64,000 nucleotides of DNA from Paraspadella gotoi (Eukaryota; Chaetognatha): positions 3,912,302-3,976,301 of the forward strand of contig CM119269.1 of the NCBI GenBank assembly GCA_051294375.1. The letters are read 5' to 3'. Shown here piece after piece: positions 11,651 to 37,604 of the stretch (within the stretch, counting starts at the first letter, position 1; the number at the start of each line of letters is the position of its first letter). A program made the translations under genes and the position numbers. A model generated the notes under the pieces. That model was not told the origin of the DNA, made no database searches, and saw only the letters and a list, made by a program, of their open reading frames with translations.

Positions 11651-12025
11651 TATTTTCGAATGAATTGAATTCATTGACTGGGTTGATTGATCGAATGGAT
11701 TGAGAGAAATGATTGAATTTAATTTATCGAATAACTCGATTTAATCGAATAAATTAATAGGTTGAATAAATTGAATGAATTGTTTTTAAATTTAAATGTG
11801 ACGGAATGGATCGAATTGAATTGCTGGATTGAATTGATTCAATTAGAAAGATTTTTAACGAATTTAATGAATTGAAATGAGAGAATTAATTAATTGAATT
11901 GAATGAAATGAATGAATTGATTGAATTGATTGAATTGATTGAAATAAATGAATTTATTGATCGGATTGATTTGATTTGATTGATTCGATTTAATTGATTG
12001 AATTTATCGACACGAATGAATTGAT
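11650..12025. repeat. Degenerate ATTGAATTGA minisatellite
   Basis: About 370 bases built of imperfect GAATTGATT / TGAATTGA units with no fixed period. The short minus-strand frame of Asn/Ser/Ile repeats in it is an artefact of the repeat. Confidence 0.85.
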
Positions 12026-12183
12026 TTATCAAAAGACGCAATTTCTTTGAAACAAACAAATTCGCCTTCATGATGGATTGAAAACTCTTCCCAAATTAGT
12101 CGCAAGAGGAAATCAATCGAGGCCTTTTTTTGACTTACCCCGCCGTGGGGGGATTCCGATTGCTTAACTCACTCTCGATGAAA

Positions 12184-12254
12184 CTCTCTCTCTCCCTCTC
12201 TCTCTCTCTCCCTCTCTCCCTCTCTCTCTCTCCCTCTCTCTCCCTCTCTCTCTC
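12184..12254. repeat. (CT)n / CCCTCT microsatellite
   Basis: A pyrimidine tract of CT units with interspersed CCCTCT. Confidence 0.95.
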
Positions 12255-13534
12255 GCTTCCCCCGTCAGAAAAAGCGTTCGTCGAATCAGGCGACACTTTT
12301 TATCGCGGCCCTTCCTCAGCTTGGGAGGTCGTGTTTAGTTTTTATTTCTAATTAAAGTCTCTCGGCGCTAAGAGACTCACGTCTCAAACAGGTTCCCTCC
12401 CTCCGTATCAGTCACCTTCCACGCTGGGGCGTAATATTATTCTTTTCATTCCCTGTCAATTTCTTCTTCTTTTTTTTCTTTTCTATTTTTTATATTCGAC
12501 ATATATATATTTTTATAATTTCCAGTACCGATGGGTTTTTTGGGTTTTTTTTTTTCCTTCGAGGGAGAAAGGGGGCGGGTTTCTCGTGTCTCGGTCTCTG
12601 ACCCGATGTACGAGAGGACAATGGGACGGCGTCTTTGGGACCCTTTGTCGTGGGAAATTCGATTTGGGTGGCAAAATCTCAAAACGGGGGAAAAAAAAAA
12701 TATTTGACGGGGAAAATGTAAAGGAAAACAAACGACCCTTTTTGATTATTAAGTTTTTAAAAAGAGAGCGATTAATAAAAATTAATAAAAATTAATAAAA
12801 ATTAATAAAAATTAATAAAATCAACCAAGGTCTCCTAGCTTACAAAAAAATTTAACGTGTCAGAAATTAATAAGCCCAATTTTCATACGTAATTACTATT
12901 AATTACCATTATCGTCATTTGCCCTTTTTTGTCGTTTCTTAGCTCGAATATTTTTTTTCTCGCGCAAATGAGCTCCCAAAGTAGACACCCGATCGACTAA
13001 TTTGGCCGGAGACCGGGTTCCGCGGCGCTTTTTCAACTTGACACCATGTTCGAACCCAATTAACATTTTCGACATTTTGTCATGATTCCGTTGGGCTTCA
13101 CACGTTAAAACGGAACGCCGCGAAAAAAAGGGGAAGAGGAACGCGGTAATTGTAAGAAGATTAAAGGTAGAAAAATATCTGGAGGTTTGAATTCTGAGAG
13201 AAAAGATAAAGAGAAAAAGAGGGAAAGAACAAATTGCTTTCCAAAAGGACGAAATTGATCTGTTAATCAATAAATCAATCGATAAATATCTTCGGCTCGG
13301 TTAATCAAACTAACAAAATCCATCAATCAAACCATTTTTTTTTTGGGGTCAAAATAGTTTATATAAAATTCTTGTTAATAATAAAAACCAGCGTAAGTCT
13401 TTCGCGAAGAAGGTGACAAGAAGAACTGAGTTAGGAGCGAAAAACAATTACTATCTTCTATATCCCGAAAAATATAAAAATGTTTCCTTTTGCCCTCGGG
13501 GCGAGATTGTGATATTTCAAATTCAGATTCGGTG

Positions 13535-13569
<35 letters not shown>

Positions 13570-13690
13570 TCCTGCCTGCGCCAGACAAATCCAATGACAG
13601 TAAATGACAGGTAATGACAGGGTAAGGACTGCGCGTCTCCGACTTTGCTGACGTTCTCTCCCCGTTTTCAGATTGATTCTTCCTATCTCT
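12255..13690. other. Intergenic DNA
   Basis: No gene is visible. It includes an ATTAATAAAA tandem repeat at about 12773-12820 and a (GTC)n tract at about 13533-13569. Confidence 0.6.
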
Positions 13691-13729
13691 CTCTCTCTCT
13701 CTCTTCTCTTCTCTCTCTCTCTCTCCTCT

Positions 13730-13792
<63 letters not shown>

Positions 13793-14030
13793 GTCATATT
13801 CTCCCCCTATCCCTGACCCGACCCACATCGCGGCTTTGAGGCCTCCTCCTTTGAAGCGTCCTTAACGATGCTTTGACATTAATTCTCATCGAGTAAAAAA
13901 TCCTTTAAACTTTATTCATCCCCTTTTCTCTCGCTTCTATCTCTGTCTCTCTTTCCTTACTCTCTCCCTCTCTCTCTCTCTGCTATCTCTCTCGTCTCTC
14001 TCTCTCGTCCTCTCTCTCTGCTGCTTCCCT
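13687..14030. repeat. Compound (CT)n tracts
   Basis: Long CT tracts at 13687-13795 and again at about 13935-14030, separated by about 140 bases of unique sequence. Confidence 0.9.
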
Positions 14031-14296
14031 CTCCCCTTTCGAGGACACAAAAATCCTGTTAAGCCCCCTAGGATCGGCGACGGACACGACGGGGACGGGA
14101 CGACGGACGACCGACGAGACGAGGACGACGACGACGACGCGACACCGCCGAATCTGAATTTGAAATAATCACACATACTTGACAACCGCCGAGATGGGCA
14201 TAAAGGAAAACATTTTTATATTTTCGGGATATAGAAGTATAGTAATTGTTTTTCAGTCGCTCTAAACTCCAGTTCTATCTCTCTCTGGGGGGTGTG

Positions 14297-14321
14297 NNNN
14301 NNNNNNNNNNNNNNNNNNNNN
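14297..14321. other. Assembly gap (25 N, placeholder)
   Basis: A fixed-length N run of unknown true size, entered from a G-rich sequence after CT repeats. Confidence 0.99.
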
Positions 14322-14575
14322 GCGAGGAGGAATCTCTTTAAAATTTATGGGGTTGATGTGAACTAAAAAATTGTCATTATCAGTTTTATTTTGTTTTTGA
14401 AAAAAAAATAGTGAAGAGAATATTAACATTTCTTTCGCCATTAATCGCCTGATTCACGATTAAAGAATTCCTGGCCTTTAATTTCAAGTTTAATTTAAAG
14501 TTTAAAAACCAAAATATTATTCATCGTGTCATTTCTCTCTTTTCGTTGCCTTTTTTTAATTTGGAAAGAAAAACT

Positions 14576-14612
14576 CTGAAGAAGACTCGCAAAACAAGAG
14601 TCGAAACATGTA
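14576..14612 (+). ncRNA. Hammerhead-like RNA motif, copy 2
   Basis: Plus strand: CTGAAGA (576-582), one A, a perfect five-pair hairpin (GACTC 584-588 with GAGTC 598-602), GAAAC (603-607), then ATGTA ending in a permitted GUA triplet. The architecture is the same as copy 1, including the extra A after the CUGANGA box, while the hairpin sequence differs. Preserved pairing with changed bases argues for an RNA structure. Stem I is not evident and activity is untested. Confidence 0.4.
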
Positions 14613-14824
14613 CGTTTTATTTTGCAATAAAAAAAATACAAACATTCTTTGCCGAAGAAATAAAGAAACTTTTCGTTTTTTCTTTCCAAAAATATTAATA
14701 TATTTATCAACCTGGTTTCGTATTTTATAATGCTAATCATTTATATAATTATAATGCTATTTCTTAGAATGATAAACGAAGTCACAGTAAACCCCTTTTC
14801 TAAGCCTTTTCTAAAGCTTTCTTT

Positions 14825-15111
14825 NNNNNNNNNNNNNNNNNNNNNNNNNNNNNNNNNNNNNNNNNNNNNNNNNNNNNNNNNNNNNNNNNNNNNNNNNNNN
14901 NNNNNNNNNNNNNNNNNNNNNNNNNNNNNNNNNNNNNNNNNNNNNNNNNNNNNNNNNNNNNNNNNNNNNNNNNNNNNNNNNNNNNNNNNNNNNNNNNNNN
15001 NNNNNNNNNNNNNNNNNNNNNNNNNNNNNNNNNNNNNNNNNNNNNNNNNNNNNNNNNNNNNNNNNNNNNNNNNNNNNNNNNNNNNNNNNNNNNNNNNNNN
15101 NNNNNNNNNNN
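14825..15111. other. Assembly gap (287 N)
   Basis: A run of N followed directly by (GA)n. Confidence 0.99.
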
Positions 15112-15139
<28 letters not shown>

Positions 15140-15144
<5 letters not shown>

Positions 15145-15265
15145 ATTTTAATTGGCGGGCTTAAAACGTCACACTCGTGGCCGCGCTGACAAGTTAAAGC
15201 ACGGAGAGTTTAAGTCTTCCACGTCGTTCCCGTATTTAAAGGGATATTCGTAATCGGCGACTGAA

Positions 15266-15308
<43 letters not shown>

Positions 15309-15700
15309 AAGGAGGATGGAGGCGAGAACGATGAGCACGAAGGAGACTATATAAATATTAATATTAATCTAAAAATTAATATCACCGAGAGCAAAATAAG
15401 AGGGAAAGAAAGATAGAGAAAAGAAAAAGAGAGGATGATGTCTAAGAAATTGATTTCGAAAACAAATATTTACGAAAATTCTTCTTCTTCTTCTTATTTT
15501 TCTTCTTCTTCTTCTTTGCCATTGCCATAATAATCAATAAATTTGAAAATGTCTAAAACTTATTAAAATTAAGAAATAGTTCATTAGCTCCACACTTTGT
15601 CGCCCATCTTCTCACAAAGGGCAATAACAACAACGACAACGACGACGACGACCATCGGCGTAGAAATAACTAGAAAGAACTTCACCGGCTGGCCGATGGC

Positions 15701-15737
<37 letters not shown>

Positions 15738-16352
15738 NNNNNNNNNNNNNNNNNNNNNNNNNNNNNNNNNNNNNNNNNNNNNNNNNNNNNNNNNNNNNNN
15801 NNNNNNNNNNNNNNNNNNNNNNNNNNNNNNNNNNNNNNNNNNNNNNNNNNNNNNNNNNNNNNNNNNNNNNNNNNNNNNNNNNNNNNNNNNNNNNNNNNNN
15901 NNNNNNNNNNNNNNNNNNNNNNNNNNNNNNNNNNNNNNNNNNNNNNNNNNNNNNNNNNNNNNNNNNNNNNNNNNNNNNNNNNNNNNNNNNNNNNNNNNNN
16001 NNNNNNNNNNNNNNNNNNNNNNNNNNNNNNNNNNNNNNNNNNNNNNNNNNNNNNCCGCCTGCGTTTCTAATCGAATCATCGTAACTTAATTGTTGCGATT
16101 TTCGCTTTTTATTATCTCGAGCCCACCTGGGCAACTGGGCAGAGGAGGGAAAAAAAGGCGGCCATTTGGCGAAAGAGGATGTGGGGGGGGAGTTGAGTTT
16201 TTAACATTTAAAGCCCTCCAGTTGGTTTTTTTAATTGTGAAGGAGGAAAGTTTCTATATTGAGAGAGTCTTAGGGGGAAAGCGTTTTGTAATTTCTGGGG
16301 TTTTTTTGAACAATAATTCGACGAAAAACTCGATCAAGCGAAGAGAAGTTTT

Positions 16353-16395
<43 letters not shown>

Positions 16396-17165
16396 CCCGG
16401 TTCCACGAGTTTCTTCATCCAAAATGCCATCCTCCCCTTAATCCGAAGCGACAGACTCGATTCCAGGAGATCGAGTCGTGGTCCCCCGCAGGAGTTCGCT
16501 TTCTCTCCAGGATTCATTATGTCAAACTTTGTCTTGATTTTTTTTCTTTGTCGTGTCAATCAATGACAATTTGACATCGTCGGCTTTCCTCTCGTCATTT
16601 GGGCTTTTCAGTCGACGCTCTTAAGATGCACAACCATTGTGTATATTGGGCCAGCGGTTGATTGTAAAACGTACAATGCTCATTTTGCAATCTGATAAAG
16701 CCAAAATAAAAAACAGCGTAATTACCCTTCATATTTCTAAGCCCAAGAACTCTTTATTATTAAGGTACTGGACATATATTTTTTTATTTACCTTCTAAAT
16801 TAATTCTTATAAGAAATAAATAAAAATTCATTTCTCATGGCTTCACTACTATTTAAAAACACATTGCAAACAATTTGAAAAAAACACCTGGCCATCCCAA
16901 AAATCGCGCAGTGTATAAAAAAAAACTATTAGACTTTATTGACGAGGCAGTTAAAGAGTCGGAAAGCTTTTAAAAAAAATGAACATCGCCTCGGGAGAAA
17001 AAAAATCGTAAAAAAAAACCCGGCGAAACGATTAAGGTTAATCGACCGATTGGTAAATTAACTAAACCTATAAAGCCTTCAGTCGAATATATATCGCTGA
17101 TCGTCGACTTTCGCTTTGCCTTCGGGCATCGATCTTTGACCAAATTTTCATTTCTCAGGTGAAAT
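15140..17165. other. Intergenic DNA 5' of PRDM14
   Basis: No gene is visible. It contains a (GAC)n tract at 15266-15306, a CTT-rich run near 15480-15515, a 317-base N gap (15738-16054) entered from (CT)n, and (GA)n at 16361-16392. The segment at 16570-17160 is plain AT-rich DNA that may hold the PRDM14 promoter; only a weak TATA-like ATATATAT near 17088 is seen. Confidence 0.5.
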
Positions 17166-17170
17166 CGAGC

Positions 17171-17325
17171 GGGATTCGCCTTTGCTGAAGACGGAATTCG
17201 CCTTTGCTGAAGACGGAATTCGCCTTTGCTGAAGACGGAATTCGCCTTTGCTGAAGACGGAATTCGCCTTTGCTGAAGACGGAATTCGCCTTTGCTGAAG
17301 ACGGAATTCGCCGTGGCTTAAAGAC
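17171..17325. repeat. 22-bp tandem repeat, seven copies, upstream of PRDM14
   Basis: Units start every 22 bases at 17171, 17193, 17215, 17237, 17259, 17281 and 17303, each reading GGAATTCGCCTTTGCTGAAG plus AC. Five central copies look identical; the first and last have changes. The array ends about 210 bases before the PRDM14 start codon, so it probably lies in the promoter or 5' leader. Confidence 0.95.
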
Positions 17326-17537
17326 AATTTCGTCGTCTCCGCTTCGTCCGCCCCTCCGCGTCGCGACTATATCAAACTGCGAATAAAAAAAGGACAAAAA
17401 GGAAACTTCACAATCAACAGAAATTTCCTAAATTTAGCTGAAAAAAAACTTTCTCAACTTCTCAACAGATATGAAAAGTTAAAAAAAAAAATAAATAAAT
17501 AAAACAAAATTAGGAAATTTCTTCAAAAAACGAAACC

Positions 17538-29345
<11,808 letters not shown>

Positions 29346-29360
29346 CGCTTTTCCACATTC

Positions 29361-29600
29361 GACTTATTCGCCGTCGACAACGTTTGCCGTTGACTTCGTT
29401 CGCTGTCAATAACGTTCGCCGTTGACTTCGTTCGCCGTCGACAACGTTTGCTATTGACTTCATTCGCTGTCGACAACGTTCGCCGTTGACTTCAATCGCC
29501 GTTGACGTTTGCCGTTGACTTCGCTCGCCGTCGACAACGTTCGCCGTTGACTTCGTTCGCCGTCGACAACGTTCGCCGTTGACTTCGTTCGCCTTTCGCC
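29361..29600. repeat. 32-bp tandem repeat after the PRDM14 stop
   Basis: About seven imperfect units of two alternating 16-mers, GTTCGCCGTCGACAAC and GTTCGCCGTTGACTTC. It starts 16 bases after the stop codon and so probably lies in the 3' untranslated region. Confidence 0.9.
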
Positions 29601-29997
29601 ATTCGCCGTCAAAGTCATTGATGAATGACGCGAACTTCGATCGCCAATTCCCAGACTCGTCGTTTAAAATAATTGAATCAAAGTCATTTAAAGTTGACGT
29701 CCCCCCCTCAAAGAGGTCATCTGTGCCATCGAGAATATTCGTAATCATCATTACCTTCATCGACATTCATTTTTATTTTTTAAAATTTCGTAAACCCGAC
29801 TTTATTATACATATTAACTTACACATCCATGTAATTCTCATCAAATGGCATACAGTATATAGTCGTTTTCATTGCTGAGTGATATAAATCTGTTTCTGAT
29901 TTCTTTTTTCTTTTTTAATTTTTAATCTCTTCTCTCTCTTCATTCCATTCGTTTCTTATTTGAATTCTCTCTCTCTCTCTCTCTCTCCTCTCTCTCG

Positions 29998-30043
<46 letters not shown>

Positions 30044-32439
30044 CTCTCTCTCCGTAATCGTGTTCGATACCTCATTTCACTTATCTGTTTTTTTTTGTTT
30101 TTTTTTTTGCCCAAGACAATCCAATTACATTTTTTTCCATATTGTGCCATTAATGATGATATTTCGAGTCTGTTTTTGACGTTTTTCTATGTCGGCATGG
30201 CATCGACCGTGTCGAACTATATGGCGCTTCAAGTCATTTTCGTTCAAATTTTCGCGGGATTAAATCTCGACAAACTGACATCAAATGGCAAACTTTATCA
30301 GTCCACTTAAGGTTTCTTCCCACACAATTTGACAAACCCGCTAACGAGCCTGTAAACAAAGGGCCAAAGTTTTCAACCTACAAACAAAGTGCCATGAAAA
30401 ATTTAGACAAATATAGTTTACCATGTAATATTTTGTTGAACGTGGGAAAGCTCATTGTTAATCGTAACCTGTATATTTTATAAATGGGCAAAATCGTGAG
30501 TTTTTTGATTAAATTATTTTTTTTTTCATGTGATTTATTTTCTGACTTATTATTCTTTGTTTGCCCGTCGCTCTCTATTGATCTCATTTATTTTTGTCTT
30601 CGTATTTATCAGCTGTGAATAGTATTGACGGTTTTCCCGCCCCCGTGGAGAGGAATGTGTATCAGTGGCTACGAATAAAGGAAATGAACTGTGAAGAAAA
30701 TATGTTCATCCGTTGAGAATTTACTAGTGAATTTTTTTGTGAAAATTTAGCCAAATAACTTTCGCGTTTATTATGAAATAATAAGTTGTGAAGTGAAAAT
30801 TTCAATGAACATTTTCTAATTCATAAACTGTTTTTGAATTTTTTAAACCCATTAATTGTAAAGTACCAAGTAGAACTTGTAATTTTTTGGACACGACGAG
30901 GTTACATTTTTTATTTCAGTTTTCTCGGCAGAAAATCTAAAAAAAAAAATATTTTGAAGGAATTTTTTTCCCTTCTCCTTTTAATAGAATACCTTTGTGA
31001 TAGTTCATACATATATCAGCATTCCAAATAAAGGACTTTAATTTTGTTTATCTCTCTTTGTATCGATTTTTAACGAAAAATAAAACATAAAAATTTCCCA
31101 ATTTCCTTATTAATTTTTTCTTATAATGCAAATTTTTGGAATGTAGATTGAAAGAGGAAGACGACGATACCAAATATTAAGCTTTAAATTTAAGGCGTCA
31201 TAAAACTACAAAATTATAGCAAATAAACTCCTAAAACGTGACAACACTGTATAGCTCGAACTATACGGCACTAAATATTGCTAGTAATGGATATTAGATA
31301 TCATTCATTAATTTGTGGGTCTGAAAAAAATTTAATGCAAATATATAAGGTCCTTGTTCTAATCGCGTTACATCCTCGTTCGATCCCCGTCCAGGCAACG
31401 ACGATAACAACAACAACGACGATAGATAAGGGAATATGGTCCGATGTTTTGAAGAATTCACGCGATCGGTCGATCGAGGCGAAGAGATCAAAAGTCCACG
31501 TCTCGTTTCTTCCAGATTTAGATTCGGGAGAATCAAAGAAAGGATCATAAATGGAATGAGATCGAAGAAAAAAAATATTGTTAATTATGACGAAAATGTT
31601 ATAAAATATACTATATTATATAATTATTTTTAAAAATATTTCGTCCTATCATTAAAAATAGTGAAAAAAGAAAGAATTTTTTTTTTCCCTCACAAACATA
31701 AATTTTATTTTGAAATTCAGACAAAGTGAGTCGTCGGAAACCTCGTTCGCGATATTAATCAAAATCGAATTAAGAAAACGTAATATTCAAGATCAGTTCT
31801 ACTTCCGAGATCCGAAGCTCAACTTAATCTCCGGTCTGAACTCAAGAGTCTTTATGATTTTTACCGTAGTATCGACTTTCTACATCATTTCTACATCTAG
31901 TATCGACTTTCCACATCATTCGAAAACATTTCGTTTCCCCCCCGCAACTTTGCCTTAGCCTTAACCCTTGCTTCTTCCAACGTGGAGTCAACCCGGTCAT
32001 CACTCAGTCCGTGATTCGTTCGAACGCGTCGTGAGCCGCCAACGTGGCGATTCGTCAGCCTTGATCGTCACCGCCGCGTGTCTTCGATCCGAAGAACTCG
32101 CACCCAAACAAAAGATCATCGGTTTTGAGAATCGCGAACTCGTCAAGAAAAAAAAAGTCTTTCGGTTTTTGTTAATTTTAGTATTGAGGGAAATTTCTAA
32201 ATATAAGTTCCGCGCAGCGAGTCAGCGACTCTATGCGCATTATTTCATTCCATAAAGAATTGGCAACTGGAATTGCAGCAGTTTGAGCCAAACGAATGTT
32301 TTATGCCCTTGTTTAAATTTTTGATAGCAGCGTCGAAATTTTAATTTATACACATGTAAACCGAATTAAAAAAAGACAAACGAAAAAAAAAAAAAATTGC
32401 CAAAAGAACAATAATACCTGAATACTAAAAAGAAGAGTC
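29600..32439. other. Intergenic DNA between PRDM14 and the acyltransferase
   Basis: No gene is recognised. It contains (CT)n at 29967-30052 and otherwise AT-rich DNA. CpG frequency rises at about 31990-32140 and may mark the promoter or leader of the acyltransferase. GTTCGATCCCCG at 31379-31390 resembles a tRNA T-loop, but no cloverleaf could be built around it. Confidence 0.55.
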
Positions 32440-33591
32440 ATGGCAATGAATTCGCCATCGTCTTCGTCGTCGTCGTCGTCGTCGTCGTCGTCATCGACGC
32501 CGACGCGACGAAAGCTCCAAATGGTTTCTGTGATGTTGGCCGTGGGTGGGTTCTTTCTCTTCGGCCCCATTTGCCTTACCTTTGCTTTCTACCTACTGGC
32601 CACTAGGTAAGGGCGGTTATTTTTTATTCCATTTTAAGTATAGACTTAACTTTTTAGATTAAGTTACTACTATGTAGGTATATTATATAAGGTATATAAG
32701 GTAACCACTCTCAGTTTCTGTTTTTGTTTGAATATTACAAGAATGTCTTTTATTTTTTTATTTTCATTTTTTAAAGATTTTGGTGGATATCGGTCGTCTA
32801 CTTTCTTTGGTACATTCTTGATCAATTTAAGGTAAGCTTTAACGTAACAGAGACATTAACCATAAAAATGATCCCAAAACTGCTTTGCGTCCCCAGGTAG
32901 AAAAGGGCGGACGGAGACACATGCTCTTCCTCGGCCGCTGGATACGAAATTGGAAAGTGTGGGAATATCTCAGGGACTATTTTCCAATAACTCTAGGTAT
33001 CATAGTGGCAAAGACAGGGTAATATGACGACATTTACTATTTATAACTAAAACTAATAAAAACAAGTTATTTCCGCTGGCGTCCTAAGATTATTATTGAT
33101 ATTATTATATTATTATAAGTAAGAATTATTCAGTCTTTTCAAATGTATCGTTTAGAGAAAACTTGCGAATTGGATGCGTCGCAGAACTACATAATAGGGT
33201 ATCACCCGCACGGCATTCTCAGCATCGGGGCATTCGCCGCCTTCGCTACCGACGCCCTTCGATTCGCCGACCTCTTCCCCGGAATCTCAACCTTTTTTCT
33301 CACTTTGAGATGCTGGTCAGGAAAGGGGGGGGGAAAGAAATATATAAAAATAATGATAATAATAATAATAATTAGATTTCTTTCGCTGATGCGCGATAAT
33401 CCTAATAGAAAATTTATGATTGACATTCATTTTCAACTAAGTTATTACCTTAATTGGAATAACTACAATTGTTCATTTAACTTCTCTCTCAGGTTTTTCG
33501 TTCCGTTTTTGCGAGAAATATTCCTGTTGGTTGGAATGTCTTCGGCAAGTTTCACCAACTTTCATATCATACTTTGCGTAAGGGAGAGGGA

Positions 33592-33664
<73 letters not shown>

Positions 33665-34864
33665 GAAAAAGTTTTTTCATTTCACTCTGACCAGGTCCTG
33701 GCACCAAACCCGGTCGTTGCGTGATTCTGGCCATTGGCGCCGCCGACGAGATCGCTCACTCCTCCCCGGGTCTTCACACCGTCGTCCTCAACTCACGATT
33801 CGGTTTCGTGAAAAAGGCAATACTTCACGGGTAAGTGTGGAAGGGGAATCTTGGAAGTACAATCTTGTGAACCCGTGATATATGTGGGAAAGCAATTTTC
33901 TTTCCTTCTCTGCGGAATCCGGAAATCCTGCATCTGCTCCGGACTACTCCCGCTTCAATACTTGCATATTGAGCCACATCTTAGATTGTGTCGTAGAGCC
34001 TTTTTTCTGAAGCCATTCCAACGATCGCCTCTTCATCAACCTCCATTCCCCCATCAATTCTTCCTTCAAGCACCACCCTTAAATCCTTCAATCCTCTCCA
34101 CCCCCCCACCTAGCGCCCACCTGGTCCCCGCCTACGGCTTCGGCGAGGGCGACGTCTTCCTCCAGCCTCTGGCGCCGGAAGGGAGTCTCCTCCGCTGGAT
34201 CCAAGATGGCGTCCGCATCGTCGTCGGCGCCGCCTTTCCCAAGGTCAAGGGTCGGACCCTCTTCAACTTCGCCTTCAGTCTGCTGCCGAGGAGAAAGCCC
34301 GTGAGGGTTGTGGGTAAGGACTATGAATCGTGAGGGAGAGGTCCGGAAAGAGGAGGGTCACAGATCCATTTGACTTGAAAGCTAACGGAGAAATTCCACT
34401 GGGGCGAAATGTAAAAAAAAAGGCAATTCTTTGCGAGAGTGGCTTGATTTTCTTTTAAATTTAGTAACCAAAGACAGCCTATCTTATTCTGAAATTCTGA
34501 TAATGCAAAAAAAAACAAAAAACGACGTTCGTCTGTCCGTGTGTCCGTGTGTCCGTCCCCCTTAGCTTCTAACGCCAATCAGGCGATTGACCTGAAATTT
34601 TGTGTGTAAGGAAATGTAAGATTAACCCTCCCAAAAACACAACAAACCCCTGTTATTTGAGGTCCTACTCATTTTGTAAACTTCCATATGATTGTACTTC
34701 ACCCCGCAGTCGGCTCCCCGATCCCCGTCAGTCAAAACTCAGACGCGTCGGCGGAAGAGATCCTCGACCTTCACCGACGCTACTGCGAGGCGTTGACGAA
34801 CCTCTTCGAGGCCAACAAGTCGCGCTTCGGAGTCTCCAAGGACACGCATCTCGAGATCGTTTGA
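32440..34864 (+). CDS. DGAT2/MOGAT2: MOGAT/DGAT2-family acylglycerol acyltransferase
   Basis: Eight exons: 32440-32606, 32777-32831, 32897-32996, 33156-33315, 33493-33577 (see below), 33695-33830, 34114-34313 and 34710-34864, about 352 residues, within the family range. A poly-Ser start is followed by two hydrophobic segments (about residues 30-55 and 58-70), then GGRRHMLFLGRWIRNW, DYFPITL, the active-site HPHG (about residues 124-127) in a GYHPHGI context, LFPGI, LVPAYGFGEGDV and LFEANKSRFG. These enzymes in the endoplasmic reticulum transfer acyl-CoA to mono- or diacylglycerol to make triglyceride. TRFWW, ELDASQNYI and LFEANK look closer to MOGAT2 than DGAT2, but the branch is not settled. 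Exon 5 to 6 is out of frame by one base unless an earlier donor at 33549 is used. Confidence 0.9.
33590..33665. repeat. (GA)n microsatellite in acyltransferase intron 5
   Basis: Imperfect GA repeat starting about 12 bases after the exon 5 donor. Repeat-associated sequencing error may explain the frame discrepancy there. Confidence 0.95.
34515..34610. repeat. GTCCGTGTGTCCGT-containing segment in acyltransferase intron 7
   Basis: Tandem GTGTCCGT units followed by GCGATTGACCTGAAATTTTG. The phrase has the look of a widespread invertebrate interspersed repeat, and the GTCCGT units recall the interior of the elements at 5404 and 37287. No second full copy was found here. Confidence 0.35.
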
Positions 34865-37286
<2,422 letters not shown>

Positions 37287-37604
37287 GTTGCGCCGCGAGT
37301 ACTCTATAAGTGACTTTTTGGTCGGTTCATCGGTCCGTTGGTATGTCTGTCCGTCGGTCCTTCCCACTTACGTTAAAAAAATATTTCTAATTTGCTTATA
37401 GTTGATTACTCATTTGTTAAAACAGGAAAAAAACTAAAATCTAAGTGGCTGCTAGCGCCTCCTTCAGGAAATCCATAAACTATAAGGAATAAAAGACGGA
37501 ATTCCGATGCAGTGTGTGTCATAAATAAAGAGGCTAAGAAAGTTATTGTAGTCATGTTATGTCATAAAAAATTACATATGAAAATAAAGTCACTGCGGCG
37601 CAAC
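37287..37604 (+). mobile_element. MITE-like element, copy B (about 318 bp)
   Basis: It starts GTTGCGCCGCGAGT and ends ACTGCGGCGCAAC, whose reverse complement is GTTGCGCCGCAGT, a terminal inverted repeat of about 13 bases. AGTGACTTT follows in both arms, offset by about ten bases in the left one. The interior matches copy A at 5404-5692 in block order. There is no open frame for a transposase, so it must be mobilised in trans. No clear target duplication is seen. Confidence 0.7.

Noticed and set aside
31379-31390. tRNA gene suggested by GTTCGATCCCCG
   Set aside because: No acceptor stem, D arm or anticodon arm could be placed around this T-loop-like word.
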